In this document: positions 1 through 11,800 of the stretch, in pieces | How the letters are laid out: the number at the start of each line of letters is the position of its first letter | Numbering within the stretch: the first letter of the stretch is position 1 | Assembly (NCBI RefSeq): GCF_030936135.1 | Contig: NC_082594.1 | Location: 129,184,668 to 129,248,667 of the forward strand | Direction: 5' to 3' | DNA from: Gavia stellata | Taxonomy: Eukaryota; Chordata; Aves; Gaviiformes; Gaviidae | DNA length: 64,000 bases | Translations under genes and position numbers: made by a program | Notes under the pieces: model-generated | Told to the model about the DNA's origin: nothing | What the model saw: only the letters and a program-made list of their open reading frames with translations | Database searches by the model: none

Positions 1-780
1 ACTACCATAGTGCCATGAAAATCTTAAGTCTACAAGGTTTCTAATCATACCAGAGCTATACTTTAAAAGTGTTTGCATTATGACTCAGAAATCAAACCTT
101 CTCAAATACTCCCGCTAGGAGCCCCACTTCTGCTTTCGCTCACGACCGGCAAACACATTTCCATCATCGCTAGCCCACCCGGGGCATTTTTGTCAAATGA
201 GGGCTCCCATGAACCTGTGCAAGTCTTCACTCAAGCCCTCTGATTACTTTTCTGGCCCCTCCAAAATAACATCTAAAGCAATGAGTGAAGAAGTTTGTCT
301 CAGCAGTGAGGAAATTTTAGTGAACTGCATCACTTGCCCGTGCTCTAGCTTCTCCATGTATGAACAGAGAAAAATAATGCCAAGTACTAGATTTACTTTA
401 CCGCAAAACCGTTCAAAAGCTTTAGTTAAATAAAACCACCAGCGCACTACATCCATCCTCCTGACTTACAGTCTCTGAGCCTGACACAGTAAGCACTTCC
501 ACCGGGTACATAATTTTTAGATACGTAACTGTTCCCGGTTATATCAGTAACACTACACTGCAAGGGAATTACGTACCAGCTTATGTGCTGGCAGGATCAC
601 ATCCCCAAGCCCTGCCTTTGACGTCCCTGAGGGATCACTAAGAGGGCCTCCCTGCAGAGGCAGCGGGCTGCCGAGAAGCGATGAGCGCAGGAGGCAGCCA
701 AAGTTCCCTCCACGCACCAGAGGCTCGAAGTACGAGGCACAATTCCAGCAAACCCCCTCCGCTCTTTCGCTAAGGATTTA
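1..780. other. stretch without a recognisable gene, left edge
   Basis: I see no coding exon that I can support here. If the minus-strand gene starting in the CpG island at about 830-1480 is real, this stretch is its first intron. The short open frames present have no recognisable family features and no convincing splice-site pairs. Confidence 0.4.
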
Positions 781-829
781 AAACTGAAACACCGCCCGGA
801 AATGCGCTGCCCCCACCACTCCTTTGCAC

Positions 830-1480
830 CTTTTCACCCCTCCCTCCACAATTTCACCCAGTCCCAACGCCCCGCTCCCTCCCCTACTCCCACTCCCGTC
901 TCCGCCCGCCGGCCTCGGCGGGGGGGGCAGGCCCGCCCTCACGGCGGGCAGCTCCCCGCCGCGCTCCCACCCCGACTCGTACTCACGGGGCCCGCGCCTG
1001 AGGGCGCCCACGGGCCGGACGCCTCTCACCCCCCGGGCCCGCGCGCCACCCAGCCCGCTCCCGCCGCGGTCGCGCGGCCCCCGGCCAACCGCCGCCCCCG
1101 CGCGCAGGCGCCCTGCCGCACGCGCCCCCCTCCCCTCACGGCCCAGCGCCGCGTGCCGGAGGCGGGGCGCGCGCGCCCGACGGTTGCCGGGGGCCCGCGC
1201 CGCCGCGGCGGCTGAGGGAGCGGGGCGAGGGGCGGGGTGGAGGTGCGGCGGACAGGCCTTCCTTCCCGAAGGGCGCGGGCGGGACGGGCCGCGGCCGGCC
1301 CTTACCTGTCGGCCGCGCTCCGCCGGCAGCGCCGGCGACCCCAGCGCCCGCCGCCGACCATAGAGCGCGAGATAGAGCGGCCGCCTCCCGCCACAGAGAC
1401 CCCCGCCGGAGGGACAGAGCGGCCCCGCGCTGGCGGTCGCTCTCGTGTCCGTCCGCGCCCGCCGCCATGGCAGCTCCTTG
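830..1480. promoter_or_regulatory. CpG island promoter
   Basis: This is a very GC- and CpG-rich block that stands out sharply from the AT-rich flanks. It contains several GC-box-like GGGGCGGGG/GGGGCGGGGC stretches (for example near 1225-1240). At 1461-1470 the sequence GCCGCCATGG forms a strong Kozak-like context on the plus strand, and the overlapping minus-strand reading (CCATGGCGGC) resembles a YY1 core. CpG islands of this type mark 5' ends of broadly expressed vertebrate genes. The splice donors in the island point to a minus-strand transcript; a plus-strand transcript is possible too. Confidence 0.7.
1306..1468 (-). other. candidate first exon of a minus-strand gene
   Basis: On the minus strand an ATG in good context at 1468-1466 opens a frame of 54 codons plus one base that ends at a consensus donor (CAG|GTAAGG, exon end 1306). 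A second strong minus-strand donor (CCC|GTGAGT) ends at about 987, so the first exon may vary. The predicted Ala/Arg/Gly-rich peptide has no recognisable domain, and the exon could equally be 5' untranslated. In mammals the gene head-to-head with TMEM39A is POGLUT1; a minus-strand gene here would fit that arrangement, but the peptide does not look like the POGLUT1 signal peptide, so I give no symbol. The rest of the gene would lie off the left edge. Confidence 0.3.
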
Positions 1481-2321
1481 GCCTTGCGGGCCAGCCGGCC
1501 TTACCCGCTTGTTTGCTTGAGGCTTTCAGAGCAAACTCGAGAGGCGTAACTTTCATCAGCACGGGTCAGAAGGTGCCGGCGGCCCCGCACGCCCGGGGTG
1601 TGCGTGGCTGGCTGCCAGAAGCCTGCCGGGTCTCGGCATTTGCGGGACTGCAGAAGTACCAGGGTTTTTTGAAGGTGCAGGGGAGCTTTGAGGGCCGTGG
1701 GCGTGACAGCATTTGCATTGCTGGTGCTCATTAAAAGTGGAGAGTTTCACTTCCTCTCAAAATGTGTTCTCTTTAGCACTTTTTTACAGCGGAACTAGGT
1801 GAGGCTTGGCAGGAGTTCTTAGGCTCTCAGAAATCAGAACTTAAGACACCTGCTTCCAAAACCTAACTGCTCAGGAAAGAGAAAGGTGTTCCCCTCTTTA
1901 ATCCTGAGTGGAATCACAAACGGGCTTCTTGTGTCAAACCCTAACAGTGCAGGCAAAACCCCTTCGAGGGTGCGTGCACACGTGCAGATGGCTGCAAGCG
2001 TTTATCTGTTACTAGCAAGTTTTCTTAGTATTTGGAAAAAGCCTCAAAATGGAAGGTATTTTCCCCTGTGGTACAAATCAGATCACAATACGGATTAACC
2101 AAAGTTCATATTGCTATCATGTAACATTTGTTGTTTCTCCATGCAAAACTTTTCAGCATAACTGCCCCTACCTGCACAAAAGGAACAATTATTTTTAAGT
2201 ATTTGGTCAAAATATCAACGCCATTTCACTGACAGTAGCAAGAAAAGCAGAAGGGGAGCAGTAGGGATGCCCACGGTGCTGCGCTGCTGAGTCTGCCTGG
2301 CTGTAGGGTAAGCCTGCGTAC

Positions 2322-2543
2322 ATGCCCAGCTGGAGTACTCCACCTAGACCTCTTAAAGTTGCACCCAAGAGGAATCTGCTGTCAAGCACTAAAAAAGCCC
2401 TTCAAGAAGAAGGCAAAATTAATCTCTTTTATGGTGAGAAATTACTTCAGTTAAAAGAACCAGAGAGAAGAAAAATTCTGTTTAAAAGTGTAAGAAATGG
2501 AATTAAGCAAAATGTTGCAACTGTTTTTGCAAGAAAAAAATAA
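2322..2543 (+). CDS. small lysine-rich ORF, unrecognised; possible terminal exon
   Basis: The frame codes for 73 residues from ATG 2322 to TAA, and stays open 5' to an acceptor-like CTGTAG at about 2302-2307, so it may be the last exon of a longer protein. It is rich in Lys, Arg, Glu and Leu, with a central amphipathic stretch around LLQLKEPERRKILFK; no membrane segment or signal peptide is seen. Codon choice looks like normal vertebrate coding DNA rather than chance. A plus-strand donor (CTAG|GTGAGG, 1799) lies upstream next to the CpG island, and an AATAAA lies 925 bp downstream, so a two-exon transcript is conceivable. I do not recognise the family. It could also be a decayed retrocopy or chance. 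Confidence 0.3.
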   Translation: MPSWSTPPRPLKVAPKRNLLSSTKKALQEEGKINLFYGEKLLQLKEPERRKILFKSVRNGIKQNVATVFARKK

Positions 2544-3466
2544 CCTCCACTGAAACTGTCAGAAATTGGATCTGAGGGAGCATGCAGGACAGTCTTAAAT
2601 TCTTTCCATTTGTAAATAGCGAAGGATGTTGATAATCCAAAATTAAAAGATGTGTAAGTAGTTGTCCAGTAAAAACTGTATGAGTGACCCCTTTTCTAAT
2701 GGTATCGGTCATACCTATTGATAGTTTTAGTCAGGTTTTATAATGTGTAATTGTCAAATCCAGATCCTACTTGCTGATGGTAATCAAACCTGCCAAAGCG
2801 GCATCAGTCTCAAAGGTAGTAAGTTTCTGTTAGTGCTGTGAGAGCTATAGATACAGAAGACACACTGCTGAGAGAATGACAGAAAGCGTTAGTCATTGTT
2901 TGACCTGGCAAGAGTGTATTGGCATTATCCGGCTCATCAGTCCTCATGCAGGTTTAATCAGCATGTACCCTAAGTCCCAACACACCCAGCAAATCACATT
3001 CTGACTCATCCTACAGGCCAACAAAGACAGGTAAGTGAACGGTGAGACATGAAGCTCTTGTGGTGTTCTCGCAGGATAGATAAGGGGAGAGAAGAAGTGG
3101 CCGAAGGGATGTGTGAAGATGCTAGGAGCGAATCGGGATATGCAGAGGATCTGCAAGTGGTGTGTGGACATGGAGGTATCAGGGATCCTGTGTTACAGGG
3201 TTATAAAGGATGTGCGGGCAACTTGGGCTGCTGCAGTGAAGGCATCGTGGGGGATGTGGGAAACAAATGCACTGAGAACAGCAATTAACTCTGTTTCTGG
3301 CTCGTGGAACACTGTGTTAAACAAGCACTTATGTGGCTACACTTTTATAAAAGTCCCTCTGCGTGTTTTCCTCCACAAGCGTTCTTATCTGGCAAATTTA
3401 ACATTTGTCAAACTTTCTTTAATCAGGTTTCTTTCCTCTGGACTAAATGTTATGCTTGTTCTAAAA

Positions 3467-3472
3467 AATAAA
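3467..3472 (+). terminator. candidate poly(A) signal AATAAA
   Basis: Canonical AATAAA on the plus strand followed within about 50 bases by GT-rich sequence. It could end a transcript carrying the small ORF at 2322-2543. A single hexamer is weak evidence on its own. Confidence 0.25.
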
Positions 3473-3499
3473 ACCCTTTCGTGGATCTCATGGGAACAC

Positions 3500-6400
3500 A
3501 GCCTGTATTGAGAAGGGTCCTGAGTCTGGGGTCTCCTTCAGTGATTTAGCTTTAATCTTTTATTAAGCAAAACCTTACATTTTCTCCTACCTCAGAAATT
3601 CAGGTTGTCCTAGGTGAGATCTTTAGCTGTTGATTTTAATCTCACTTGTAGAATATGACAAGAACTGAATTTAAGCTACCCAGAATATCAGCCGTGCATC
3701 ACTAGGCCCCACGCCACATGCAAATATAGTACAAGCTATTTTTTCCCCAAATGTCCCAGTGACTCAAGGTTTTCAAAGTGTAAAATGATATTTTTGAAAT
3801 CTTTGAAAAAGACCAAAGATCATTAGTTGTGGAAATAATGCCATCCAATAAACAATTCTCTGTAAACTTAGCAGTAGGTATTTCAGTGGAATGCTACATC
3901 TCCAGTTTGGAGATGGACACACAGTATAGCATGTTGAGTAACATTACTATGTTGAGGTGATGAATGGACAATTTTTTTCCCGTCCGGGAAGAGGCAGTGA
4001 TATCAGACAGAAAACCTGATACCTCATCAGTCTCCTTAGCACAGCATAAACAGTTTCCCTCAGAAAACAAATGCATACCAGCAGGTTCTTAGTACTACTA
4101 AAACATGACCGATGAAGCGATCCTGCATGTAGTTTATTTCAATACAGCATCATAGAAATAGCGGAATTTCTGAGCAAACAGAATCAGAACATGGGTCATT
4201 TGGGGCTGTTTCTGATAGCGTTGCTATTTGCTGAGCAGGAGTAAATTTTGAAGCCCTGCAGGTTAGTTTCCTATTCACATGGACATCGGTGATCTGAAGT
4301 AAAATTGTTCCATAACACGACTTGTAGAAGATGTACGGAAGCACCCTTTTCTTGGATGCAGGTACAAAGTCCACATCAGACGCTCTTCCCTGCAGCAAGT
4401 GTGAATGCAACCTTTCTTTTCATCTCTGTTCTTTAATCTCACAGTTAAACCCAGGCCTTTTACCTGTCTGCCTGATGCAATGTGGCCTCAAAAGGTGAAG
4501 AACAGCAGTGACCCTCTCTTGCATGCAGGTGTGATACAGTGGAACCTTTGGAAGGGAGATTTGACTTTCCCAGGCAGTGTTTTGCAGACAAAATCCAAAC
4601 CGGTGTTTGTATGGACACAAGAGGAAGTTCCGCCTCAAGTGTTTAGACATCAGTGACTCACCATCCCCGTAACGCTAGTATTTTCTGGAACAGTGTTAAG
4701 ATAGTTGTGTTAAATCCAACTGTGCTCCTGTTTTTACTGTGTCTTATTCAGCTACACCCTATTTTAAACCTTGGAGCCCGATCCTAGCACACATGAAATA
4801 AACGTTTGGCAGCACAAAATAACTTCTGTGGAAATATCCTCTGGCGGCGATGACTTACTGTCACAGTTGTACAAGGCAGCAAAGCAGAGCTCACTTTAAC
4901 GTGGGTCAGGTGCCGATAACAGCGTGGTGTCAGTAGCAAGGAGTGTAGAGTGGGTTTCAAAAGTCATCCCAGCAACTGGTGGGTGTTCAAGCAATTGGTT
5001 CATGATGAATTTCATGTCGCTACAGCAATACTGTTAGGGGTACCGAACCTCATCTGGATCTGTGTACACAAGATGGAAATTATGTCTTTGCTTTGTCGAG
5101 GCAAGGCTTTGACTCTCTGAGTTAAGTAACAGCTGTATCCCAGGGTAAATTTACAGGACTGTTCAGCGTCACACCCGTTTGTGTCCCACAGATTGTGGGG
5201 CAATAGCCCTGGAGTAAAAGGATAGAGGGGATGTTTGATAAAATGAAAAAGAAAGGAGTTAAATCAGTAAGACTGGAAAGGGATTTGAAACAGGAGGGAG
5301 AGTGACTGACAAAGAAAAAGGGTTTAAGTCTTCTAAGAGACAGCGGACAACAGACACGAAACATAGCAGAAGTGAGAAGGAGATGAAAAGGGCATTAACC
5401 TGAAATGCCAGAAAGGGAATGAGAGAAGAAAACAGGAACAGAGGTAAAGATGGGCAAAATCAAGTGTGCTACTGGCTGAGAGTGTAAGAAGTTTTATGCT
5501 GTTAGTGTTTGTGGGTCTACCGGCCAGTGGGGAAAGTGGTGGTACGGTGACTCAGTATGAGTGTTTTATTGAAGTCCCTGTAGTATTTACACATTTAGTC
5601 AGAGAGGAAGGGTCTTTTTGAACATGGGCCTCTGTACTTTCCTGGGATTCTCACTGATGTAATCCAGTGTTTCACATGATGAAGTCTCACGCAAGGATCA
5701 GTTAAAACACTAAGGGGATTTCACAGAAGTTAATAAGGATGGTCTCATCTTTCACATTCTGCCTGAGCTGCTCCTTATTCCTCAGTACTAGTTTCCTTAG
5801 CTCAGGCTGGATTACAGTTTCCTCGCAAATATGAGGAGAGCAAGGACCCAAACGTTCACATAGCTCTCCGATGAATTCAGTGATAAAAATACAACACGTC
5901 ATAGCTTGGACACAAGGACCCTGGCAGATAAATGCAAGGTATTTGTGAAATAGCATTATCAAGGGTAGATGGGAATACATTGTCACTCCGCAATTGTCCC
6001 GGGCTCATACTGTTTCTAAGTGTGAATGAGAAAGGAATAGATGAGGCACACAAGTCTCCATACCACTTCATTAAATTCTGTATGCATAACCATTAATAAG
6101 TAGTATGCTGAGGAGGAGGGTGTGTAAACCTTAAAACATCTAGTCAGAATTGTTGTCAGGTCATTAGCCTAACTTTTACAAATAACACAAAGTTTCTTCT
6201 TTGAGTCAAAATGCATAGCAGCTGTAAGAGTCTTCTGCATGTATCCAGACTTAAACTGGTGTTCAGATTTGTGGCTGAGAAGGAATTTCACCCTGCGGAA
6301 TTAGCACAGACCTCTGTCTTCTACTTTACTGTGCCCTGCTGCACAGCTCCATCAGCTAAGATCTCCTGGGCATATTTTACACAAAGAGCAGCTTTCTCTT

Positions 6401-7516
6401 GGAGCAGGGACCTCAGGCCTTAGAGATACCTGGACTGAGGTTAAGAACAATTTACTTTCTGAAAGATTTCACATTTTAGTTTGGGGTTTTTTTCCAGCTG
6501 ATCCAGAACAACAGAACGCTTTGGCAGATTTCCCAGTACAAGGTATTGAAGAGGTGCAAACACAGGAACTACGGCCACAGTGTGCTGATACAACTGGGAT
6601 GTGACTGGTCATTTTTGTGGCTACAGTGAGAAGGATGTGCAAAGCTGAAGTGCGAGGGCAGTGAGGCAGGCATATGCAGTCTGTTCAGAGTGCGGCAGCT
6701 GTGGTCCAGTCCGTAGATGTGAAAATTATCTGGAGATGCTGCTAAGGCTGGAGGAAGGAAAGTGAATGCATGAGGGATAGACCCTGATCTGCTGTCAGGG
6801 AATGAGGAGGGTGAATTCTATATCGGAAACAAGCCCAACCACACTGATAAGCCAATGAGACTTTATCAGAGCCCCTTCCAGACCATCGTCTTAAAAGTAA
6901 AACTGAATAGAGGGGAGGGTTGGTCAGGCCAGCTCTGTGCCATTTATCATAGACTTGCCTGGCCTGAGTTACCAGGTTCTCAGGGTAAAACTTGTGAGCA
7001 GTGCTTCCCCACGCAGAATTGTCTATTGCTCATACGCAAGATAATTTCTTTCCTCCAATATTTCCTCTCACTCCCTGGGAGAGTTTTCTTGTTGCGATTG
7101 TGAAAGCTAATAATTCAAAGAGATACCTTTTCAGCAGTACAGCTCCCCAGCTTTGGGCTAGCATCTACAAACTGGCCCAGAAGTCACTCGCTGAACGCTG
7201 CTCAAGAAAGCCTCCGGTTGGTTTCGCATCAACCACTGCCAACCTTTGATTATTTGCTGCCGCTTGGTGGTTATTGCAGATACTACCCGATGTCCCTTCC
7301 CCGCTGCTCGCTCTTCACCAGGTCTTTCAGTGCCCTGAGGCTGTCCCCAGTACCTGTGTGTACCTTCTAACATATTTGGGTGGCCCAGGTCTCCTCCAGT
7401 GAGGCGTCTGCGTCGCACCTCAGCTGAGGGTGGCAGCGGCAGCGGGACTTCTCGGCGGTTGATGTTCAGTCATGGGATAAATAGATTTGCTGGCTGTAAT
7501 GAAGCAGTTGATTATT
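3500..7516. other. intergenic stretch, nothing recognised
   Basis: Four kilobases with mixed base composition, only short chance open frames, no CpG enrichment and no recognisable repeat. I found no exon with paired splice sites that I could tie to a protein family. Confidence 0.5.
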
Positions 7517-7735
7517 ATGGAATCGTAGAATCACAGAATGGTTTGGGCTGGAAGGGACCTTAAGATCATCTAGTCCAACCCCCTGCCAGGGGCAGGGACA
7601 CCTTCCACTAGACCGGGTTGCTCAAAGCCCCGTCCAACCTGGCCTTGAACACTTCCAGGCTTGGGGCATCCACAACTTCTCTGGAAAACCTGTTCCAGTG
7701 CCTCACCACCCTCACGCCGAAGAATTATGATTTAA
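7517..7735 (-). mobile_element. CR1 LINE 3'-end fragment, minus orientation
   Basis: Reading the plus strand, the copy starts with a tail complement (GAATCACAGAATGG), followed by the conserved block GGAAGGGACCT ... TCTAGTCCAACCCCCTGCC and the segments around TTGAACACTTCCAGG and TGTTCCAGTGCCTCACCACC. This is the reverse complement of the CR1 3' end, so the element lies on the minus strand. It is truncated at its 5' side, about 220 bp long, and diverged. It ends roughly 150 bp before the TMEM39A CpG island. Confidence 0.85.
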
Positions 7736-7899
7736 TTTTTTTCAGCATCTCACGATGCGAAACGCGGAGCTTTCTGGCTTATTACTCGTGATCCTAGAGC
7801 AACAAAAATGGTGCGGCATTGGTTCTTGGTGCAGCAAAGAGCAAATGAGATGGAGCATCCCCCCTGCAGCCCCCTGCCTGGCTCCAGCCAGCCTGCCGG

Positions 7900-8690
7900 T
7901 GGTGCGCGGGCTAGAACAGCCAGCGCGGAGGAGGGGCTCCGGGCCCCGCCGAGGCGGAGGCGGAGGCGGACCCAGCCAGGCGCGCCTGCTGCCACCACCA
8001 AGATGGCGGCGCGGCGCGGCCGCCCCGCCCCGCGGCGCCCTTCCCTCCCTGGGCCGGCCACGGCCGGCGGCCGCCGCGGTGGCTGCTGCCGCCGCCGCCT
8101 GTCGCCCTGTGATGAGAGCATCAGCCCTCACTGCCACGTCTCCCGGGCAGCTGCGGCGGCGGTGGCGCGGGCAGCCGGCGCTGTGCAGGGCCGCGCCGGG
8201 GCGCCGAGGCCGGGCCCGCCCGCCTCCTCTTCCCCTCCTTTCCCGGCCCCGCGGGGCGGCCGCGGCTGCCCGCCGCTGCTCCTGCTCCTGCTCCTGCCCC
8301 GCCGCGGGGCGCCGGGCGCCGGCGGGCAGCGGCGAGGTGGGTCTGCCCGGCGGGAGGAGGGGCACCCGCCGCCGCAGCCTCGCACCCCCGCCGGCGGCCC
8401 GGGGGGCTGCGGGGGCCGGCGCTCGCCGCCGGGCCGCTGCCGCCGAAAGGGGACCCCGCTGCCGGCTGATGTCCGAGCCGCGCCGCCGCCCGCGCTTGGA
8501 TGTGTGAGTACCGGCCCCGCCGCTCCCTCGGGGCAGCCCCGCTCCGGGAAAGCCCGAGCCACCGAAGCGGGCGGCGAGCGCTGCCGGGCCGGGCCGGACC
8601 CTGCCCCGGCGGCGCGGCGCCGGGCGGCCGAGCCGCCTCCCGGCGGAGCCCTCGCAGGCTGCCCCGTGCGTGCGGTGCCGCCTCCCGCCT
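7900..8690. promoter_or_regulatory. CpG island promoter of TMEM39A
   Basis: A dense CpG, GC-rich island with many GGCGG/CCGCC runs. It ends in a strong plus-strand donor at 8504, so it contains the probable first, non-coding exon of TMEM39A, and the coding ATG lies almost 12 kb further on. Long open frames across it on both strands are composition artefacts of the GC-rich sequence. The exact transcription start cannot be read from sequence. Confidence 0.75.
7999..8010 (+). promoter_or_regulatory. YY1-type site in the TMEM39A promoter
   Basis: CAAGATGGCGGC matches the known YY1 binding consensus (AAnATGGCGGC). In many vertebrate CpG-island promoters this element sits just downstream of the transcription start, so it hints that transcription starts near 7950-8000 in the plus direction. 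Binding itself is inferred. Confidence 0.6.
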
Positions 8691-8780
8691 ACCTGAAAGT
8701 TCGTGTGCGCGCCTGTGTGTGCTGGGGAGGCTTCTGCGGGCTTGCTTTGTCCCGCTGGAAAGCTGCGGCGCCGGGTCCCG

Positions 8781-8782
<2 letters not shown>

Positions 8783-8815
<33 letters not shown>
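8783..8815 (+). repeat. (CTG)11 trinucleotide repeat
   Basis: Eleven uninterrupted CTG units, inside the first intron of TMEM39A about 280 bp after the first-exon donor and at the 3' edge of the CpG island. Pure CTG/CAG runs of this length are usually length-variable. Confidence 0.95.
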
Positions 8816-8816
<1 letters not shown>

Positions 8817-11800
8817 GCATTTCCTGGCGCCTCGGGGTTAGAGCGAGAGGTCCGAGCACGCTGCTGGGACGAGGGTGCTCCGCATTAGGAGGGCTGAGGG
8901 TTAAAGGCGAGGAGGTTGGTCAGGGGCCACGGATAGGTTTGCTTTGGGCTCTTAAAACGCTGTCCCTGCTCCTCAGTCCTAGGAAGGAGGTAGGAGAGGG
9001 CACGTCCTGGGGAAGATGAAGAGCTAAGGCCATCTGCTGCAAGTCTAGGCAAATCCAGCCCGCCGTAAGGTACCGTTGCCAGAATGGCTGTGGGTGCGCA
9101 CCTCTACGGCTGTTCTCTTTTGTACCGCTAAGAAAACAGCGTATCGATCATCCTCCGTTATGCCGGATAGCAGTTAGGCCGATGATTTTCCTTATTACGT
9201 GAGGTAGCTCCTTCCCTGTTCCAGCATCATTTTAACATGCGAACATGTAGCGGAAACAGAGGCAGCTTTGTTCGCAATGTGTGATCGCCCTTGTGCGTGC
9301 TTTTTCATTGTGAATAACGGGCCCCTCATATCACTGGCATCTGTTACAGCTGTAAGCGAAGGAATGAGATGCCTATATTGCAAAGCGGTAAAGTTTTTGG
9401 AGACGAGGCATCCCTTCTGTAACCAGCTCAGGTCTGTTAACTCACCGGGATTAGAAGAGATTTTCTGGGAGAGGGATACGGTAGTACGGGGACGGGACTG
9501 GAATGGCTCAGCTCCAGTTTCACAGGATGCTGAGAGCCGAGCAGGACACCGGCGCTCCTTTGCTCACCTCCTGGCACTCCTGTTGTTGGAGCAGCTTTGT
9601 TTCTGATGCTCCTTCCTGCCATTCCTCTGGAGCGCCAGCTCCTTCAGCCAAGGCGCTTGGCACCGCAATCAGATGATGCTCTGCTGGTAAAACCTGGGCC
9701 CGCTGGAGCCAAAGTGGTAGCCAGGCGATGCTGACCTCTCCGGGAGTTGTGCTGAAACTTCACCCGTTCCTTGTTGTTCCTTATCAGACTGGAATTTCTT
9801 CATGTGTAGATGCAGCTACTCCTTGTTTCTGTTCTTGAGCATCTTTGACTCAGGTTTTGCAGTGCAAACCAGTACATAGGGGGGGAATGCTGTCCAGGTC
9901 TGATTTGGAAGGCCAGAGGAGCTCAGGTAATACCACTGGCACGGTTAACTGTGTTCAGTGTGATGTGTACTTCTAATCTCAAGACCATAGAACATCTGTG
10001 TGCCTCCTGTGCAGCTCACTCCTGGCTGTCTCTTTGCAGACCTAGTGACTTGCAGGCATTTGAGACCCAATTTTCAGAAGGTCAGAAGGTTCAGAAGGGT
10101 GTCCACACTCCTACCAATAGAGATGTCTATATTGCCTCAACCTGAGCATTCAAAATCATTCATAATTTAGAAAAGGCAGGCCTTCTATTTTTATTTTTTT
10201 ACAGTCTTTCTGACTGTGAAATGGGGATAAAACATTTTGCTTCCTCCTTTTGCGGAGTGTGTTTCTATGCTGCTTGTAAGAAGAGAAATTCTTTCAAAAA
10301 CTTGTAACGTACAGGTTAGCACCTTGCTGAGTTCCTGTTTTTACAGAGACACTAATGGCATCCTGGTAGCTAAGGAAATAAAGCTACTCACATCTTAGTG
10401 GTCTGCCTATATTAGCAATTTTTGTGCTGATGTAACATCGCCAATATAGTTATACTGTTATGTATTACTCAAAAGCAGACAGGCCTAATCACTTTTTTGT
10501 CTCTGCTTTCTTCAGACACTACTTTTTGGTCTGAAATTTTAGAAAGAGAATTGAATTATATATGTAGCGTTTGAGGGGGAAAAACCCCACACCTTTCTGC
10601 TGTTTTTGGAATTGAGCAGCACTGAACACAAATCTTTCTCTGAAAGTGTCTGTATTGCAAATTGACTTGGGCAACTCAAGTCTGGATATCATAAAACTAA
10701 CTTCTTTTTTCTTCTTCTGCAGGCATCAAATCTGGATGTTTGAGAATACAGCAAAAGCATATATGCTAGAAATGTTTGTTAAGGTGGCTTCCAATTTCCA
10801 TGAGCGTTCAGTTCAGAAGCCAGTTGGGCCACTCAGTACGACTCTGTAGAGTTATAGCTCCTAAAGATGGATGTGGTGCAAAGCAGCAAGATAGTACTGA
10901 TTCTGAGGCCGTCCTACTGCTCAGCATCAGTGCTTTCCCTGTGCTTCAGTATCATGAAATCCTGGACAAAAAGTTTTCTTCTGGCAGTTACAAGCATGTG
11001 GTTCAGTTTTAGTTTACGGACGTGAAACACTTTGAGTTGGAGGGGTTGGATTTGTACTCTGGATTTAAAGAGGAGATACTTTGTCAATACAAAGATGTAT
11101 GTGCTTTTTAGCACTGGTGAAAATCAATTGGAGATCTGGCTGAATTTTTTTACTATTGGAACGTTTGGTCTTAAAAATATTACTGATTTCCGACCATTCT
11201 ATTGTTTGTCCGTTGTGAAATTTTATGCCCTGACATGCTTATGGACTGAGAAATACAGAGGAGGGTTGAATTTGGCTTGCAGAATCTACTTGAATGCTTG
11301 GGATCTCTAGACTTTAGTATTACTTGGTCTGTCATACTTAATTGTGCAGTATGATATTCTGTTAATACATATCTTCCTTTTTGAGGCCCAATTTTTGTTC
11401 TCCTTGCACTGCCATTCAATTGGAGAACTGATACAGTTTGATGATAGTACTGCAGTATTAGCTTAGGCACAAGAAACCGTAAGGAAGATACAAAATTACG
11501 ACAGTCGACCTTCCTCTTCTTTCGGTGATCCCTTCCCTCTGCCATCTTCTTCCTCTGCTCTCTGGCTGCAGAGTTTGGCCTGCCATGGTAGTGGATGGTG
11601 CCATGAAGTTAACTCTCTTCCTCTTCCTTGTTCACCTAACTGCCGCAGGTCTCTTGTGCTGATGGAAACTTTAGTCCATTTATTTCTAACTGTACCACAA
11701 TTAGGTAAGCGGTACAGCTTTTAGCAGGTGGATTTTTAAAATCGGAGGTAAATCTCTAGCAGCTGTGTAACATGGGCAAATTGCTCGTGAGCTATCACAA

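Noticed and set aside
244-456. Minus-strand 70-codon frame with hydrophobic residues
   Set aside because: No family features, no paired splice sites, and codon use not clearly protein-like.
802-1734. Open frames up to 179 codons in the left CpG island
   Set aside because: Same composition artefact; only the minus-strand frame with a splice donor was kept as a weak candidate.
7742-9019. Large overlapping open frames (up to 403 codons) in the TMEM39A CpG island
   Set aside because: Composition artefact of CpG-rich DNA with few stop codons; low-complexity Ala/Arg/Pro/Gly peptides, no family match.
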